Assembly (NCBI RefSeq): GCF_040954835.1
Contig: NW_027168309.1
Location: 744,001 to 808,000, forward strand
Source: Lepisosteus oculatus
Taxonomy: Eukaryota > Chordata > Actinopteri > Semionotiformes > Lepisosteidae
Length of the DNA stretch: 64,000 bases
Reading direction: 5' to 3'
Shown here: in pieces, positions 1 to 9,309 of the stretch
How the letters are laid out: every line of letters begins with the position of its first letter
Position numbering within the stretch: the stretch's first letter is position 1
Notes under the pieces: model-generated
Seen by the model: the letters and a program-made list of their open reading frames with translations, nothing else
Database searches by the model: none
Told to the model about the DNA's origin: nothing
Translations under genes and position numbers: made by a program

Positions 1-653
1 TACAATCTCTTCAGCATGCCCGCGTGGACTCCTCAGTGATCATCCTTCTACGTTCTGCTGTAGTTTTCATGCAAGTGAAAACCGTGCTCCAAATAACAGC
101 GGCACAGTTGTATCCTGCGGTAAGCATTCTTCTAATTCCATCGTTTTGCTCCAGGTAAAAGGTAGCGCATCATACGGTTGATATTCCAAGGTTTCAGAGT
201 CCGTATTGGATGGCTTGGATGCAGACATCGCTCAGAGCTCCCAGTATGATTTTCCCGAGTTCAGTTTTGCAGTGTTTTAGTGCTTTACTACTTCCAGTGG
301 GCCTTTGAATGCTCTGCTAAGTAGAGACGTGACATAATTACTAATGCGACCGAGTGTGCTGGCTGTTCCTGGTTCGTAATGATTAACGCGAGAAATCAAT
401 ATAAACATAACTGCTTCGATTTCGAGGTTCAGTTGAAGCTTTCAAAGAAACTATCAAAGACCTCAGAACAACCGAAGACACATTTGGTCATCTCCGTATT
501 GGTGAAGATTAAAGAGTCCCGCAAGTGTCAAGCTTGCACAAACACACACGAGAGAGAAACTCAGGACAGAATTTAAAGAAAGGGAGATGCAGACTATTTG
601 AAGGCACTTTGCTAACCCAATGGCATGCTTATGAATCGTGCATAGGACACATG
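1..653. other. Lys-to-iMet spacer of the tDNA unit (right part)
   Basis: Together with 3944-4111 of the unit this forms an 821-bp spacer between tRNA-Lys and the next tRNA-iMet (complete copy at 3944-4764). I see no gene. It holds a short CA/GA-rich tract at 536-557 and, at 575-581, AAAGAAA, whose complement TTTCTTT is the best candidate for a non-canonical terminator of the iMet gene. The small open frames here have no recognisable domain. The same spacer recurs every 4111 bp. Confidence 0.8.
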
Positions 654-725
654 TAGCAGAGGATGGTTTCGATCCATCGACCTCTGGGTTATGGGCCCAG
701 CACGCTTCCGCTGCGCCACTCTGCT
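654..725 (-). tRNA. tRNA-iMet(CAT), initiator
   Basis: This 72-nt gene encodes the initiator methionine tRNA, which starts translation at AUG with eIF2. On the minus strand it opens AGCAGAG and closes CTCTGCT plus discriminator A. Its anticodon CAT lies at 691-693. Initiator hallmarks are visible: the A1:U72 pair, A54 in the T loop (ATCGAAA instead of TTCGAAA), three G:C pairs closing the anticodon stem, and C33, the vertebrate form. It matches the human initiator sequence as I remember it over its full length. There is no intron and no encoded CCA. It is divergent from tRNA-Leu, with 279 bp between them. The minus strand has no TTTT for about 490 nt downstream; the nearest T-rich element is TTTCTTT at 575-581, 73 nt away. 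Confidence 0.98.
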
Positions 726-1004
726 GACGGCCTCTCTGCGTGTGGCGCACAACTGCTCTTTTTATTTCCTACATAAGTGATGAAAGAGTTGAAAGTTTCA
801 ACGACAAACGCAGACGTCACTTTGAGCGCTTGGTGTTGTAGCACAAATCATCACATGCTGCTCTACACTGGATTATAAAAGCCAACACATTTTCCAAACA
901 TTTTAATGCTGGAGTCACACTGTAGTATTAATAACAGTGCGATACTCGAGGAGCGTAGTGGGATCGCGGTGGCTCATCAGACCGCCCCGGGACAGGGGGC
1001 CCGC
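726..1004. promoter_or_regulatory. Divergent spacer between iMet and Leu genes with palindrome, CRE-like and TATA-like words
   Basis: This 279-bp segment separates two divergently transcribed tRNA genes. It contains a perfect 7-bp inverted repeat around one base (788-802, GTTGAAAGTTTCAAC), a CRE-like word AGACGTCA at 812-819 (7 of 8 bases of the consensus) and TATAAAA at 874-880. None sits at the usual distance from a tRNA start, so a role as a shared upstream element is only an inference. The satellite junction in unit 7 falls at the position equivalent to 828, inside this spacer. Confidence 0.4.
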
Positions 1005-1087
1005 GTCAGGATGGCCGAGCGGTCTAAGGCGCTGCGTTCAGGTCGCAGTCTCCCCTGGAGGCGTGGGTTCGAATCCCACTCCTGACA
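1005..1087 (+). tRNA. tRNA-Leu(CAG)
   Basis: This 83-nt type II tRNA gene reads CUG leucine codons. The acceptor stem pairs GTCAGGA with TCCTGAC, followed by discriminator A at 1087. The A box is TGGCCGAGCGG, the anticodon CAG is at 1039-1041 within loop TTCAGGT closed by CTGCG/CGCAG, a long variable arm follows, and the B box GGTTCGAATCC is perfect. It matches vertebrate Leu-CAG as I remember it. There is no intron and no encoded CCA. It is the only tRNA on the + strand of the unit. No TTTT occurs until 1232-1236, about 145 nt downstream, which is unusual for an RNA polymerase III gene. A TATAAAA word lies 125 bp upstream at 874-880, too far to be a canonical TATA box for this gene. Confidence 0.98.
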
Positions 1088-1438
1088 AAAAGCTTGCTCA
1101 GTGCCGTCTCCAGTCGGGTGCAAATGGGTGAAGCAGCCTGCCGCGGGGAACGTGCGCCGATAGGCGTAGGTGTATCCCCTGCCTCTTCCGATTTAGCTCG
1201 TGCTCCATAGGATGGAAGCGGATGCTCTGGCTTTTTGACTCGAATATAACCTGATCACAACAGAAGGCCGTGCAGCCCAGTGCTGGTTTAAGAATGCCTC
1301 GTGTCTTCAGGCCCCTATTCCTTCAGGTTACCCCTTTGGAATAGTCGTCCGAAAAAGACGGGAAAGGAAAAGCATGTAAGCTCCCACACACTGCGTTAGC
1401 ATTAGCGGTTGGAATCTGATGGGAGAAAAGCAACCTGG
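1088..1438. other. Leu to Asp-relic spacer
   Basis: A 351-bp spacer with no gene that I can recognise. The first TTTT downstream of tRNA-Leu is at 1232-1236. The AAAA at 1426-1429 gives a TTTT terminator for the Asp relic on the minus strand. Confidence 0.8.
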
Positions 1439-1510
1439 CTCGCCGTCAAGCAATCCATCCCTGGTCTCCCACGTGACAGGCGGGGATACGCACCACTATA
1501 CTAACGAGGA
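1439..1510 (-). pseudogene. tRNA-Asp(GTC) pseudogene
   Basis: A 72-nt tRNA-Asp relic. The 5' half is nearly perfect: acceptor TCCTCGT, A box TAGTATAGTGG, and anticodon GTC at 1475-1477 in loop CTGTCAC, with a G30:U40 wobble in the stem. The 3' half is broken. The T loop reads ATGGATT instead of TTCGATT, losing T54 and C56, and the T stem has a G53:G61 clash and a G51:U63 wobble. The 3' acceptor strand ACGGCGA has one change that opens a pair with C3. The B box should therefore bind TFIIIC poorly. Oddly, this broken gene is the only one in the unit with a close terminator: TTTT on the minus strand at 1426-1429, nine nt past its end. An alternative is a tRNA-like RNA that is still transcribed. 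Confidence 0.88.
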
Positions 1511-1919
1511 GCGCTTGCTTGGCGCTTGAAGACACTTCCTCTTGCGGCTACTACTGTTTCCGGTTTCGTCTTTTCTTTTCATTCCTCCCAGAGGAGCGCA
1601 TGAAAACGTTTCCATCTGCGCCATCCTCACCCCTCCAATGCTATGGTCCCTGCTCCTCCTGGTGCACTGCAAACACTCATTCAGCCGGTTCTTTCAGTTT
1701 GAATACTTAGGTCTTCAAAGGCTGGAAGTAGGGCGCAAGACATGCCAATGCCAAAAGCGTGGCAGTGTGCTTCCAGCTGTGAAATGTCACTGGTGGAAGT
1801 TGAAGACATTACTTCCAAGGCAGCAGGTCCAAGCGATTTAGCGTTTGTACAAGAAGCAGGAAGAGAGAAACGGCACTCCGCCTTTTTCTGGGCAGGCCGA
1901 AGCGACAGGAGAAGGGCGC
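1511..1919. other. Asp-relic to Ser spacer
   Basis: A 409-bp spacer without a recognisable gene. It contains the A/T variant at 1798 that distinguishes units 3 and 6 (T) from the others (A). Short open frames occur on both strands but have no domain features, and one of them runs straight through the tRNA-Ser locus. Confidence 0.8.
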
Positions 1920-2001
1920 CGTAGTCGGCAGGATTCGAGCCGACGCGGGGAGACCCCAATGGCTTTCTAGCCCATCGCCTTAACCGCTCGGCCACGACTA
2001 C
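1920..2001 (-). tRNA. tRNA-Ser(AGA), structurally weakened, possible pseudogene
   Basis: An 82-nt type II tRNA of the serine family, reading UCU by anticodon AGA (1966-1968) in loop CTAGAAA. The acceptor stem GTAGTCG/CGACTAC with discriminator G, the A box TGGCCGAGCGG and the variable arm (TGGGGTCTCCCCG) are intact. Compared with vertebrate Ser-AGA as I remember it, about six bases differ, and most of them hurt the fold. The anticodon stem has a G31:G39 clash. The T stem has U50:G64 and a C51:U63 mismatch. The T loop begins CTCGAAT, so the B box reads GGCTCGAATCC. The gene may be weakly active or dead. No TTTT lies within about 160 nt downstream on the minus strand. A GC-rich hairpin (2010-2060) sits just upstream of its 5' end. 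Confidence 0.85.
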
Positions 2002-2009
2002 AGGGAGCG

Positions 2010-2060
2010 CCGCCGCCGCCGGCTTGCAATCATTTAACACGGAGGGCGAGGCGGCGGCGG
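2010..2060. repeat. GC-rich inverted repeat upstream of tRNA-Ser
   Basis: An 11-bp perfect stem, CCGCCGCCGCC (2010-2020) with GGCGGCGGCGG (2050-2060), encloses a 29-nt loop. It lies 8 nt upstream of the tRNA-Ser 5' end on the minus strand and recurs every 4111 bp. The arms are also triplet-repeat-like, so they could form by slippage. A role in transcription is not shown. Confidence 0.7.
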
Positions 2061-2126
2061 TAACCTTTTTCAATGTCGCTCTCCGCTTCCCCCCAAAAAA
2101 AGCCAAATGACATGCTAGCACTCGGA

Positions 2127-2150
2127 CACCCTTCAGAAGACTGAAGGGTG
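2127..2150. repeat. Perfect 10-bp hairpin with AAGA tetraloop
   Basis: CACCCTTCAG (2127-2136) and CTGAAGGGTG (2141-2150) are exact reverse complements around AAGA. The element is present in every complete unit and is not part of any tRNA. It could be a structured RNA or DNA element, or the scar of an inverted duplication. Confidence 0.75.
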
Positions 2151-2429
2151 GCTTAAAGCTGGAAGGATTAGGTCTCCCCGTTCCGACGCGACAATCGAAC
2201 TTCCTTAGGCAGAGAGAAAGCAACATCGAGGAGCGTCAACAAGACTTTAGAAGCTGCGACACACGCCACTTTCAGTCGCAGACACAGCAGTTTTAAAGGC
2301 AGGAATCGCCTTTGCGAACGCCATGAGAAACAGAACGCAAGCTCAGGTCCTGCGGTTTAACAAACAGCCTCGGCTTTCAAGCGACATTTCTTTTCTGGAG
2401 CGAATTCACTTTCAACTTCAAGAAATTCA

Positions 2430-2805
2430 CACAACTTGCGAAATACGAAATACAAATCTGGCTCATCGCTGCACAAGAAATACCGCCGGCTGGCAAGAAA
2501 ATGACAACGGTGTTTTTCCTTAACGAAAAACTTCCCATGGAGAAAAACAACGGCTGTGCGTCTCTGTCGGCTTGATTCAGTTTAATGCAAGTATTCATTC
2601 TCCTCCTGGAAAATACAGCTTGCGAAAGATGAAATACAATTCTTGGCTTTTCTGGGTGAGTGCAGAAGAAATCCTGCCGGCTGGCAGAAGAATTCCAGCC
2701 TTTTTTACTCTTTAACCACAAACTTGCGAATGATACAAAGCAAGCGGGGTGCGTTTCTGTGCAGCTGTTAACTGAACAGCTGCTGCTTCAAGCCCACCCA
2801 GGGCT
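2430..2805 (+). repeat. Diverged internal duplication of about 190 bp
   Basis: Two blocks share an ordered series of words. TTGCGAAA occurs near 2436 and 2620, AGAAAT and GCCGGCTGGCA at 2485 and 2676, and TGCGT-TCTGT at 2557 and 2750. The offset drifts from 184 to 193 bp, so small indels have built up. The duplication is much older than the spread of the 4111-bp unit, since all units carry both diverged blocks. Confidence 0.65.
2761..2783. repeat. Perfect 9-bp hairpin with 5-nt loop
   Basis: GCAGCTGTT (2761-2769) and AACAGCTGC (2775-2783) flank AACTG. It recurs in each unit; in unit 6 a C-to-T change at 23320 turns one G:C pair into a mismatch. Confidence 0.7.
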
Positions 2806-3870
2806 CATTCCGATTTCAACATCATGCCCCCTGAAGGTAGACTGGATTTCTTTGCGAAGCATTCACCTTTTGGACGTTTCAGGAAAGGTGCGTGTCGATG
2901 CCAGACTTGAAAAGCTTTCCATACAAAGAAACAACATAGTGCTTTTGATTGATGGGAAACGGCAAGAGCGGTTTGAGCAGCTCCGGCCTCTCAACCGCTT
3001 TACAATGTGATCGGCACCTCGGTAGCCAGTTTAGAAGGCTGAAAAGGATGCTGGAAGCACAGCGACGTTCTAAAACCAGCGCTTGAAAAGCATCTGCATA
3101 CATAAAATGTCCATTTCCCCAAAGCTGAATCTGCATCTTCAGAAGATTGTCAGCTATACGTTTTCGTTCTTTGTTTCCTTTTTTTACGACAAGCTTTCGA
3201 GAAATGAACTGTCTATTGTGATGAAGGCTGCGTTAGAAATTGTGCATCTAGCTTAGTTCAATGAAATCGGGAGGTGCACCTGTCTCAAGCGGATGGCTCT
3301 TTGCAGGCACACTACGGAAACCTGCGGGCGCAAGTTGGGAGAAGTGACTCTTGCAGAGTGTTGAGCTTCGAGAAGAGGGCTCCGCTCAGGAAGATATTTC
3401 CACATGTTGAAGAGTCGCTTTTCGCCCTTTCTTTCCCACATTTTTCCAGTGCGGTTATTGATCGCGTTCAAAATGTTTTCCCAACGTACGTGTTACCTGC
3501 AAAATCACAGTGAAACTGTTATGCCGAAAAGATTCCTAATAGTTATTGTATTAGAATAGCTCTCCAATTTCTTAGCCTTCGTACACGCAATGTTTAAGGA
3601 AACGCTAGAGTAAATGAAACTGTAAATAGACAGGAGCTCTTCTTAGTTTTCATACAAGTTATGATGGCTGCAGCTCCTATCTGCGTCCGGGTGACCGGAG
3701 CCAAGGGATTATCTGCGGAACCTTTGATTTATCTCTCGGGCAAGGAGCTAGATACGCCCTTTTCATCTCGGTTTGATCACACCTGTGCATTAAAACGCAG
3801 TGCTCGGTACCATCGAGGTGTAAGAGGTTCAAGGATGAGCGGGAAACTTTGTTAATAAGGAGACGGGCAC

Positions 3871-3943
3871 CGCCCAACGTGGGGCTCGAACCCACGACCC
3901 TGAGATTAAGAGTCTCATGCTCTACCGACTGAGCTAGCCGGGC
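3871..3943 (-). tRNA. tRNA-Lys(CTT)
   Basis: A 73-nt gene for the tRNA reading AAG lysine codons. On the minus strand it opens GCCCGGC and closes with GTTGGGC plus discriminator G, leaving one G:U in the acceptor stem. The A box is TAGCTCAGTCGG, the anticodon CTT is at 3908-3910 in loop ACTCTTAATCT, and the B box GGTTCGAGCCC is perfect, with T stem GTGGG/CCCAC. It matches vertebrate Lys-CTT as I remember it. There is no intron and no encoded CCA. The nearest TTTT on the minus strand is at 3792-3795, 75 nt past the gene, so the proximal terminator is missing here too. A spacer of about 1.9 kb separates it from tRNA-Ser. Confidence 0.98.
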
Positions 3944-4764
3944 GCCGGTGGAGCTGGTGGTTAACTTGTCCCTGTTGACGGCAATTTGACAAGGTATACT
4001 TCCTGGCTTTTCATCATGTGCTGACCGGATTCGAGAGTAGCACACCCTGTTCTTTGTTGATTACTGTACCTCCAGCAGCGCAAATGTCAGTAATCATTGA
4101 AATGTACGACCTACAATCTCCTCAGCATGCCCGCGTGGACTCCTCAGTGATCATCCTTCTACGTTCTGCTGTAGTTTTCATGCAAGTGAAAACCGTGCTC
4201 CAAATAACAGCGGCACAGTTGTATCCTGCGGTAAGCATTCTTCTAATTCCATCGTTTTGCTCCAGGTAAAAGGTAGCGCATCATACGGTTGATATTCCAA
4301 GGTTTCAGAGTCCGTATTGGATGGCTTGGATGCAGACATCGCTCAGAGCTCCCAGTATGATTTTCCCGAGTTCAGTTTTGCAGTGTTTTAGTGCTTTACT
4401 ACTTCCAGTGGGCCTTTGAATGCTCTGCTAAGTAGAGACGTGACATAATTACTAATGCGACCGAGTGTGCTGGCTGTTCCTGGTTCGTAATGATTAACGC
4501 GAGAAATCAATATAAACATAACTGCTTCGATTTCGAGGTTCAGTTGAAGCTTTCAAAGAAACTATCAAAGACCTCAGAACAACCGAAGACACATTTGGTC
4601 ATCTCCGTATTGGTGAAGATTAAAGAGTCCCGCAAGTGTCAAGCTTGCACAAACACACACGAGAGAGAAACTCAGGACAGAATTTAAAGAAAGGGAGATG
4701 CAGACTATTTGAAGGCACTTTGCTAACCCAATGGCATGCTTATGAATCGTGCATAGGACACATG

Positions 4765-4836
4765 TAGCAGAGGATGGTTTCGATCCATCGACCTCTGGGT
4801 TATGGGCCCAGCACGCTTCCGCTGCGCCACTCTGCT
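4765..4836 (-). tRNA. tRNA-iMet(CAT), initiator, copy 2
   Basis: Identical to the copy at 654-725, with identical flanks. Confidence 0.98.
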
Positions 4837-5115
4837 GACGGCCTCTCTGCGTGTGGCGCACAACTGCTCTTTTTATTTCCTACATAAGTGATGAAAGAGT
4901 TGAAAGTTTCAACGACAAACGCAGACGTCACTTTGAGCGCTTGGTGTTGTAGCACAAATCATCACATGCTGCTCTACACTGGATTATAAAAGCCAACACA
5001 TTTTCCAAACATTTTAATGCTGGAGTCACACTGTAGTATTAATAACAGTGCGATACTCGAGGAGCGTAGTGGGATCGCGGTGGCTCATCAGACCGCCCCG
5101 GGACAGGGGGCCCGC

Positions 5116-5198
5116 GTCAGGATGGCCGAGCGGTCTAAGGCGCTGCGTTCAGGTCGCAGTCTCCCCTGGAGGCGTGGGTTCGAATCCCACTCCTGACA
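5116..5198 (+). tRNA. tRNA-Leu(CAG), copy 2
   Basis: Identical to the copy at 1005-1087. Confidence 0.98.
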
Positions 5199-5549
5199 AA
5201 AAGCTTGCTCAGTGCCGTCTCCAGTCGGGTGCAAATGGGTGAAGCAGCCTGCCGCGGGGAACGTGCGCCGATAGGCGTAGGTGTATCCCCTGCCTCTTCC
5301 GATTTAGCTCGTGCTCCATAGGATGGAAGCGGATGCTCTGGCTTTTTGACTCGAATATAACCTGATCACAACAGAAGGCCGTGCAGCCCAGTGCTGGTTT
5401 AAGAATGCCTCGTGTCTTCAGGCCCCTATTCCTTCAGGTTACCCCTTTGGAATAGTCGTCCGAAAAAGACGGGAAAGGAAAAGCATGTAAGCTCCCACAC
5501 ACTGCGTTAGCATTAGCGGTTGGAATCTGATGGGAGAAAAGCAACCTGG

Positions 5550-5621
5550 CTCGCCGTCAAGCAATCCATCCCTGGTCTCCCACGTGACAGGCGGGGATAC
5601 GCACCACTATACTAACGAGGA
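5550..5621 (-). pseudogene. tRNA-Asp(GTC) pseudogene, copy 2
   Basis: Same sequence and same lesions as the copy at 1439-1510. Confidence 0.88.
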
Positions 5622-6030
5622 GCGCTTGCTTGGCGCTTGAAGACACTTCCTCTTGCGGCTACTACTGTTTCCGGTTTCGTCTTTTCTTTTCATTCCTCCC
5701 AGAGGAGCGCATGAAAACGTTTCCATCTGCGCCATCCTCACCCCTCCAATGCTATGGTCCCTGCTCCTCCTGGTGCACTGCAAACACTCATTCAGCCGGT
5801 TCTTTCAGTTTGAATACTTAGGTCTTCAAAGGCTGGAAGTAGGGCGCAAGACATGCCAATGCCAAAAGCGTGGCAGTGTGCTTCCAGCTGTGAAATGTCA
5901 CTGGTGGAAGTTGAAGACATTACTTCCAAGGCAGCAGGTCCAAGCGATTTAGCGTTTGTACAAGAAGCAGGAAGAGAGAAACGGCACTCCGCCTTTTTCT
6001 GGGCAGGCCGAAGCGACAGGAGAAGGGCGC

Positions 6031-6112
6031 CGTAGTCGGCAGGATTCGAGCCGACGCGGGGAGACCCCAATGGCTTTCTAGCCCATCGCCTTAACCGCTC
6101 GGCCACGACTAC
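6031..6112 (-). tRNA. tRNA-Ser(AGA), weakened, copy 2
   Basis: Same sequence and same stem and B-box changes as the copy at 1920-2001. Confidence 0.85.
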
Positions 6113-7981
6113 AGGGAGCGCCGCCGCCGCCGGCTTGCAATCATTTAACACGGAGGGCGAGGCGGCGGCGGTAACCTTTTTCAATGTCGCTCTCCGCTTC
6201 CCCCCAAAAAAAGCCAAATGACATGCTAGCACTCGGACACCCTTCAGAAGACTGAAGGGTGGCTTAAAGCTGGAAGGATTAGGTCTCCCCGTTCCGACGC
6301 GACAATCGAACTTCCTTAGGCAGAGAGAAAGCAACATCGAGGAGCGTCAACAAGACTTTAGAAGCTGCGACACACGCCACTTTCAGTCGCAGACACAGCA
6401 GTTTTAAAGGCAGGAATCGCCTTTGCGAACGCCATGAGAAACAGAACGCAAGCTCAGGTCCTGCGGTTTAACAAACAGCCTCGGCTTTCAAGCGACATTT
6501 CTTTTCTGGAGCGAATTCACTTTCAACTTCAAGAAATTCACACAACTTGCGAAATACGAAATACAAATCTGGCTCATCGCTGCACAAGAAATACCGCCGG
6601 CTGGCAAGAAAATGACAACGGTGTTTTTCCTTAACGAAAAACTTCCCATGGAGAAAAACAACGGCTGTGCGTCTCTGTCGGCTTGATTCAGTTTAATGCA
6701 AGTATTCATTCTCCTCCTGGAAAATACAGCTTGCGAAAGATGAAATACAATTCTTGGCTTTTCTGGGTGAGTGCAGAAGAAATCCTGCCGGCTGGCAGAA
6801 GAATTCCAGCCTTTTTTACTCTTTAACCACAAACTTGCGAATGATACAAAGCAAGCGGGGTGCGTTTCTGTGCAGCTGTTAACTGAACAGCTGCTGCTTC
6901 AAGCCCACCCAGGGCTCATTCCGATTTCAACATCATGCCCCCTGAAGGTAGACTGGATTTCTTTGCGAAGCATTCACCTTTTGGACGTTTCAGGAAAGGT
7001 GCGTGTCGATGCCAGACTTGAAAAGCTTTCCATACAAAGAAACAACATAGTGCTTTTGATTGATGGGAAACGGCAAGAGCGGTTTGAGCAGCTCCGGCCT
7101 CTCAACCGCTTTACAATGTGATCGGCACCTCGGTAGCCAGTTTAGAAGGCTGAAAAGGATGCTGGAAGCACAGCGACGTTCTAAAACCAGCGCTTGAAAA
7201 GCATCTGCATACATAAAATGTCCATTTCCCCAAAGCTGAATCTGCATCTTCAGAAGATTGTCAGCTATACGTTTTCGTTCTTTGTTTCCTTTTTTTACGA
7301 CAAGCTTTCGAGAAATGAACTGTCTATTGTGATGAAGGCTGCGTTAGAAATTGTGCATCTAGCTTAGTTCAATGAAATCGGGAGGTGCACCTGTCTCAAG
7401 CGGATGGCTCTTTGCAGGCACACTACGGAAACCTGCGGGCGCAAGTTGGGAGAAGTGACTCTTGCAGAGTGTTGAGCTTCGAGAAGAGGGCTCCGCTCAG
7501 GAAGATATTTCCACATGTTGAAGAGTCGCTTTTCGCCCTTTCTTTCCCACATTTTTCCAGTGCGGTTATTGATCGCGTTCAAAATGTTTTCCCAACGTAC
7601 GTGTTACCTGCAAAATCACAGTGAAACTGTTATGCCGAAAAGATTCCTAATAGTTATTGTATTAGAATAGCTCTCCAATTTCTTAGCCTTCGTACACGCA
7701 ATGTTTAAGGAAACGCTAGAGTAAATGAAACTGTAAATAGACAGGAGCTCTTCTTAGTTTTCATACAAGTTATGATGGCTGCAGCTCCTATCTGCGTCCG
7801 GGTGACCGGAGCCAAGGGATTATCTGCGGAACCTTTGATTTATCTCTCGGGCAAGGAGCTAGATACGCCCTTTTCATCTCGGTTTGATCACACCTGTGCA
7901 TTAAAACGCAGTGCTCGGTACCATCGAGGTGTAAGAGGTTCAAGGATGAGCGGGAAACTTTGTTAATAAGGAGACGGGCAC

Positions 7982-8054
7982 CGCCCAACGTGGGGCTCGA
8001 ACCCACGACCCTGAGATTAAGAGTCTCATGCTCTACCGACTGAGCTAGCCGGGC
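7982..8054 (-). tRNA. tRNA-Lys(CTT), copy 2
   Basis: Identical to the copy at 3871-3943. Confidence 0.98.
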
Positions 8055-8875
8055 GCCGGTGGAGCTGGTGGTTAACTTGTCCCTGTTGACGGCAATTTGA
8101 CAAGGTATACTTCCTGGCTTTTCATCATGTGCTGACCGGATTCGAGAGTAGCACACCCTGTTCTTTGTTGATTACTGTACCTCCAGCAGCGCAAATGTCA
8201 GTAATCATTGAAATGTACGACCTACAATCTCCTCAGCATGCCCGCGTGGACTCCTCAGTGATCATCCTTCTACGTTCTGCTGTAGTTTTCATGCAAGTGA
8301 AAACCGTGCTCCAAATAACAGCGGCACAGTTGTATCCTGCGGTAAGCATTCTTCTAATTCCATCGTTTTGCTCCAGGTAAAAGGTAGCGCATCATACGGT
8401 TGATATTCCAAGGTTTCAGAGTCCGTATTGGATGGCTTGGATGCAGACATCGCTCAGAGCTCCCAGTATGATTTTCCCGAGTTCAGTTTTGCAGTGTTTT
8501 AGTGCTTTACTACTTCCAGTGGGCCTTTGAATGCTCTGCTAAGTAGAGACGTGACATAATTACTAATGCGACCGAGTGTGCTGGCTGTTCCTGGTTCGTA
8601 ATGATTAACGCGAGAAATCAATATAAACATAACTGCTTCGATTTCGAGGTTCAGTTGAAGCTTTCAAAGAAACTATCAAAGACCTCAGAACAACCGAAGA
8701 CACATTTGGTCATCTCCGTATTGGTGAAGATTAAAGAGTCCCGCAAGTGTCAAGCTTGCACAAACACACACGAGAGAGAAACTCAGGACAGAATTTAAAG
8801 AAAGGGAGATGCAGACTATTTGAAGGCACTTTGCTAACCCAATGGCATGCTTATGAATCGTGCATAGGACACATG

Positions 8876-8947
8876 TAGCAGAGGATGGTTTCGATCCATC
8901 GACCTCTGGGTTATGGGCCCAGCACGCTTCCGCTGCGCCACTCTGCT
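8876..8947 (-). tRNA. tRNA-iMet(CAT), initiator, copy 3
   Basis: Identical to the copy at 654-725. Confidence 0.98.
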
Positions 8948-9226
8948 GACGGCCTCTCTGCGTGTGGCGCACAACTGCTCTTTTTATTTCCTACATAAGT
9001 GATGAAAGAGTTGAAAGTTTCAACGACAAACGCAGACGTCACTTTGAGCGCTTGGTGTTGTAGCACAAATCATCACATGCTGCTCTACACTGGATTATAA
9101 AAGCCAACACATTTTCCAAACATTTTAATGCTGGAGTCACACTGTAGTATTAATAACAGTGCGATACTCGAGGAGCGTAGTGGGATCGCGGTGGCTCATC
9201 AGACCGCCCCGGGACAGGGGGCCCGC

Positions 9227-9309
9227 GTCAGGATGGCCGAGCGGTCTAAGGCGCTGCGTTCAGGTCGCAGTCTCCCCTGGAGGCGTGGGTTCGAATCCCA
9301 CTCCTGACA
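9227..9309 (+). tRNA. tRNA-Leu(CAG), copy 3
   Basis: Identical to the copy at 1005-1087. Confidence 0.98.

Larger units (their letters stand above)
2002..3870. other. Long Ser-to-Lys spacer of the tDNA unit
   Basis: An 1869-bp spacer, the largest in the unit. It holds three inverted repeats (2010-2060, 2127-2150 and 2761-2783), a C7-A7 tract near 2088-2100, a diverged internal duplication (about 2430-2805) and a T7 run at 3179-3185. From 2806 to 3870 I recognise nothing else. Open frames of 60-120 codons overlap on both strands and look like chance. Confidence 0.8.
1..4111 (+). repeat. tDNA unit 1 (phase set by the window start)
   Basis: This is the reference copy for the description of the unit. 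It carries T at position 10, where units 2, 3, 5, 6 and 7 have C; only unit 4 shares the T. Genes in order: iMet (-), Leu (+), Asp relic (-), Ser (-), Lys (-). The unit boundary is arbitrary because the array continues to the left. Confidence 0.97.
4112..8222 (+). repeat. tDNA unit 2
   Basis: Full-length copy with the same five tRNA loci. I saw no difference from unit 1 apart from C in place of T at 4121. Confidence 0.97.

Noticed and set aside
1088-1200. A second Asp-like relic (GTGTATCCCCTGCC) after tRNA-Leu
   Set aside because: Only a short word resembles tRNA-Asp; no acceptor stem, anticodon arm or B box could be placed around it.
2150-2225. A tRNA relic around the inverted B-box-like GTTCGATT near 2190
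   Set aside because: The flanking bases do not form a T stem, and no A box or anticodon arm lies at the right distance.
1681-2226. A 181-codon minus-strand open frame in each tDNA unit
   Set aside because: It runs straight through the tRNA-Ser gene, has a low-complexity composition from GC-rich spacer, and shows no recognisable domain.
3677-4045. A 122-codon minus-strand open frame over tRNA-Lys
   Set aside because: Its central part is simply the translated tRNA-Lys sequence; chance frame.
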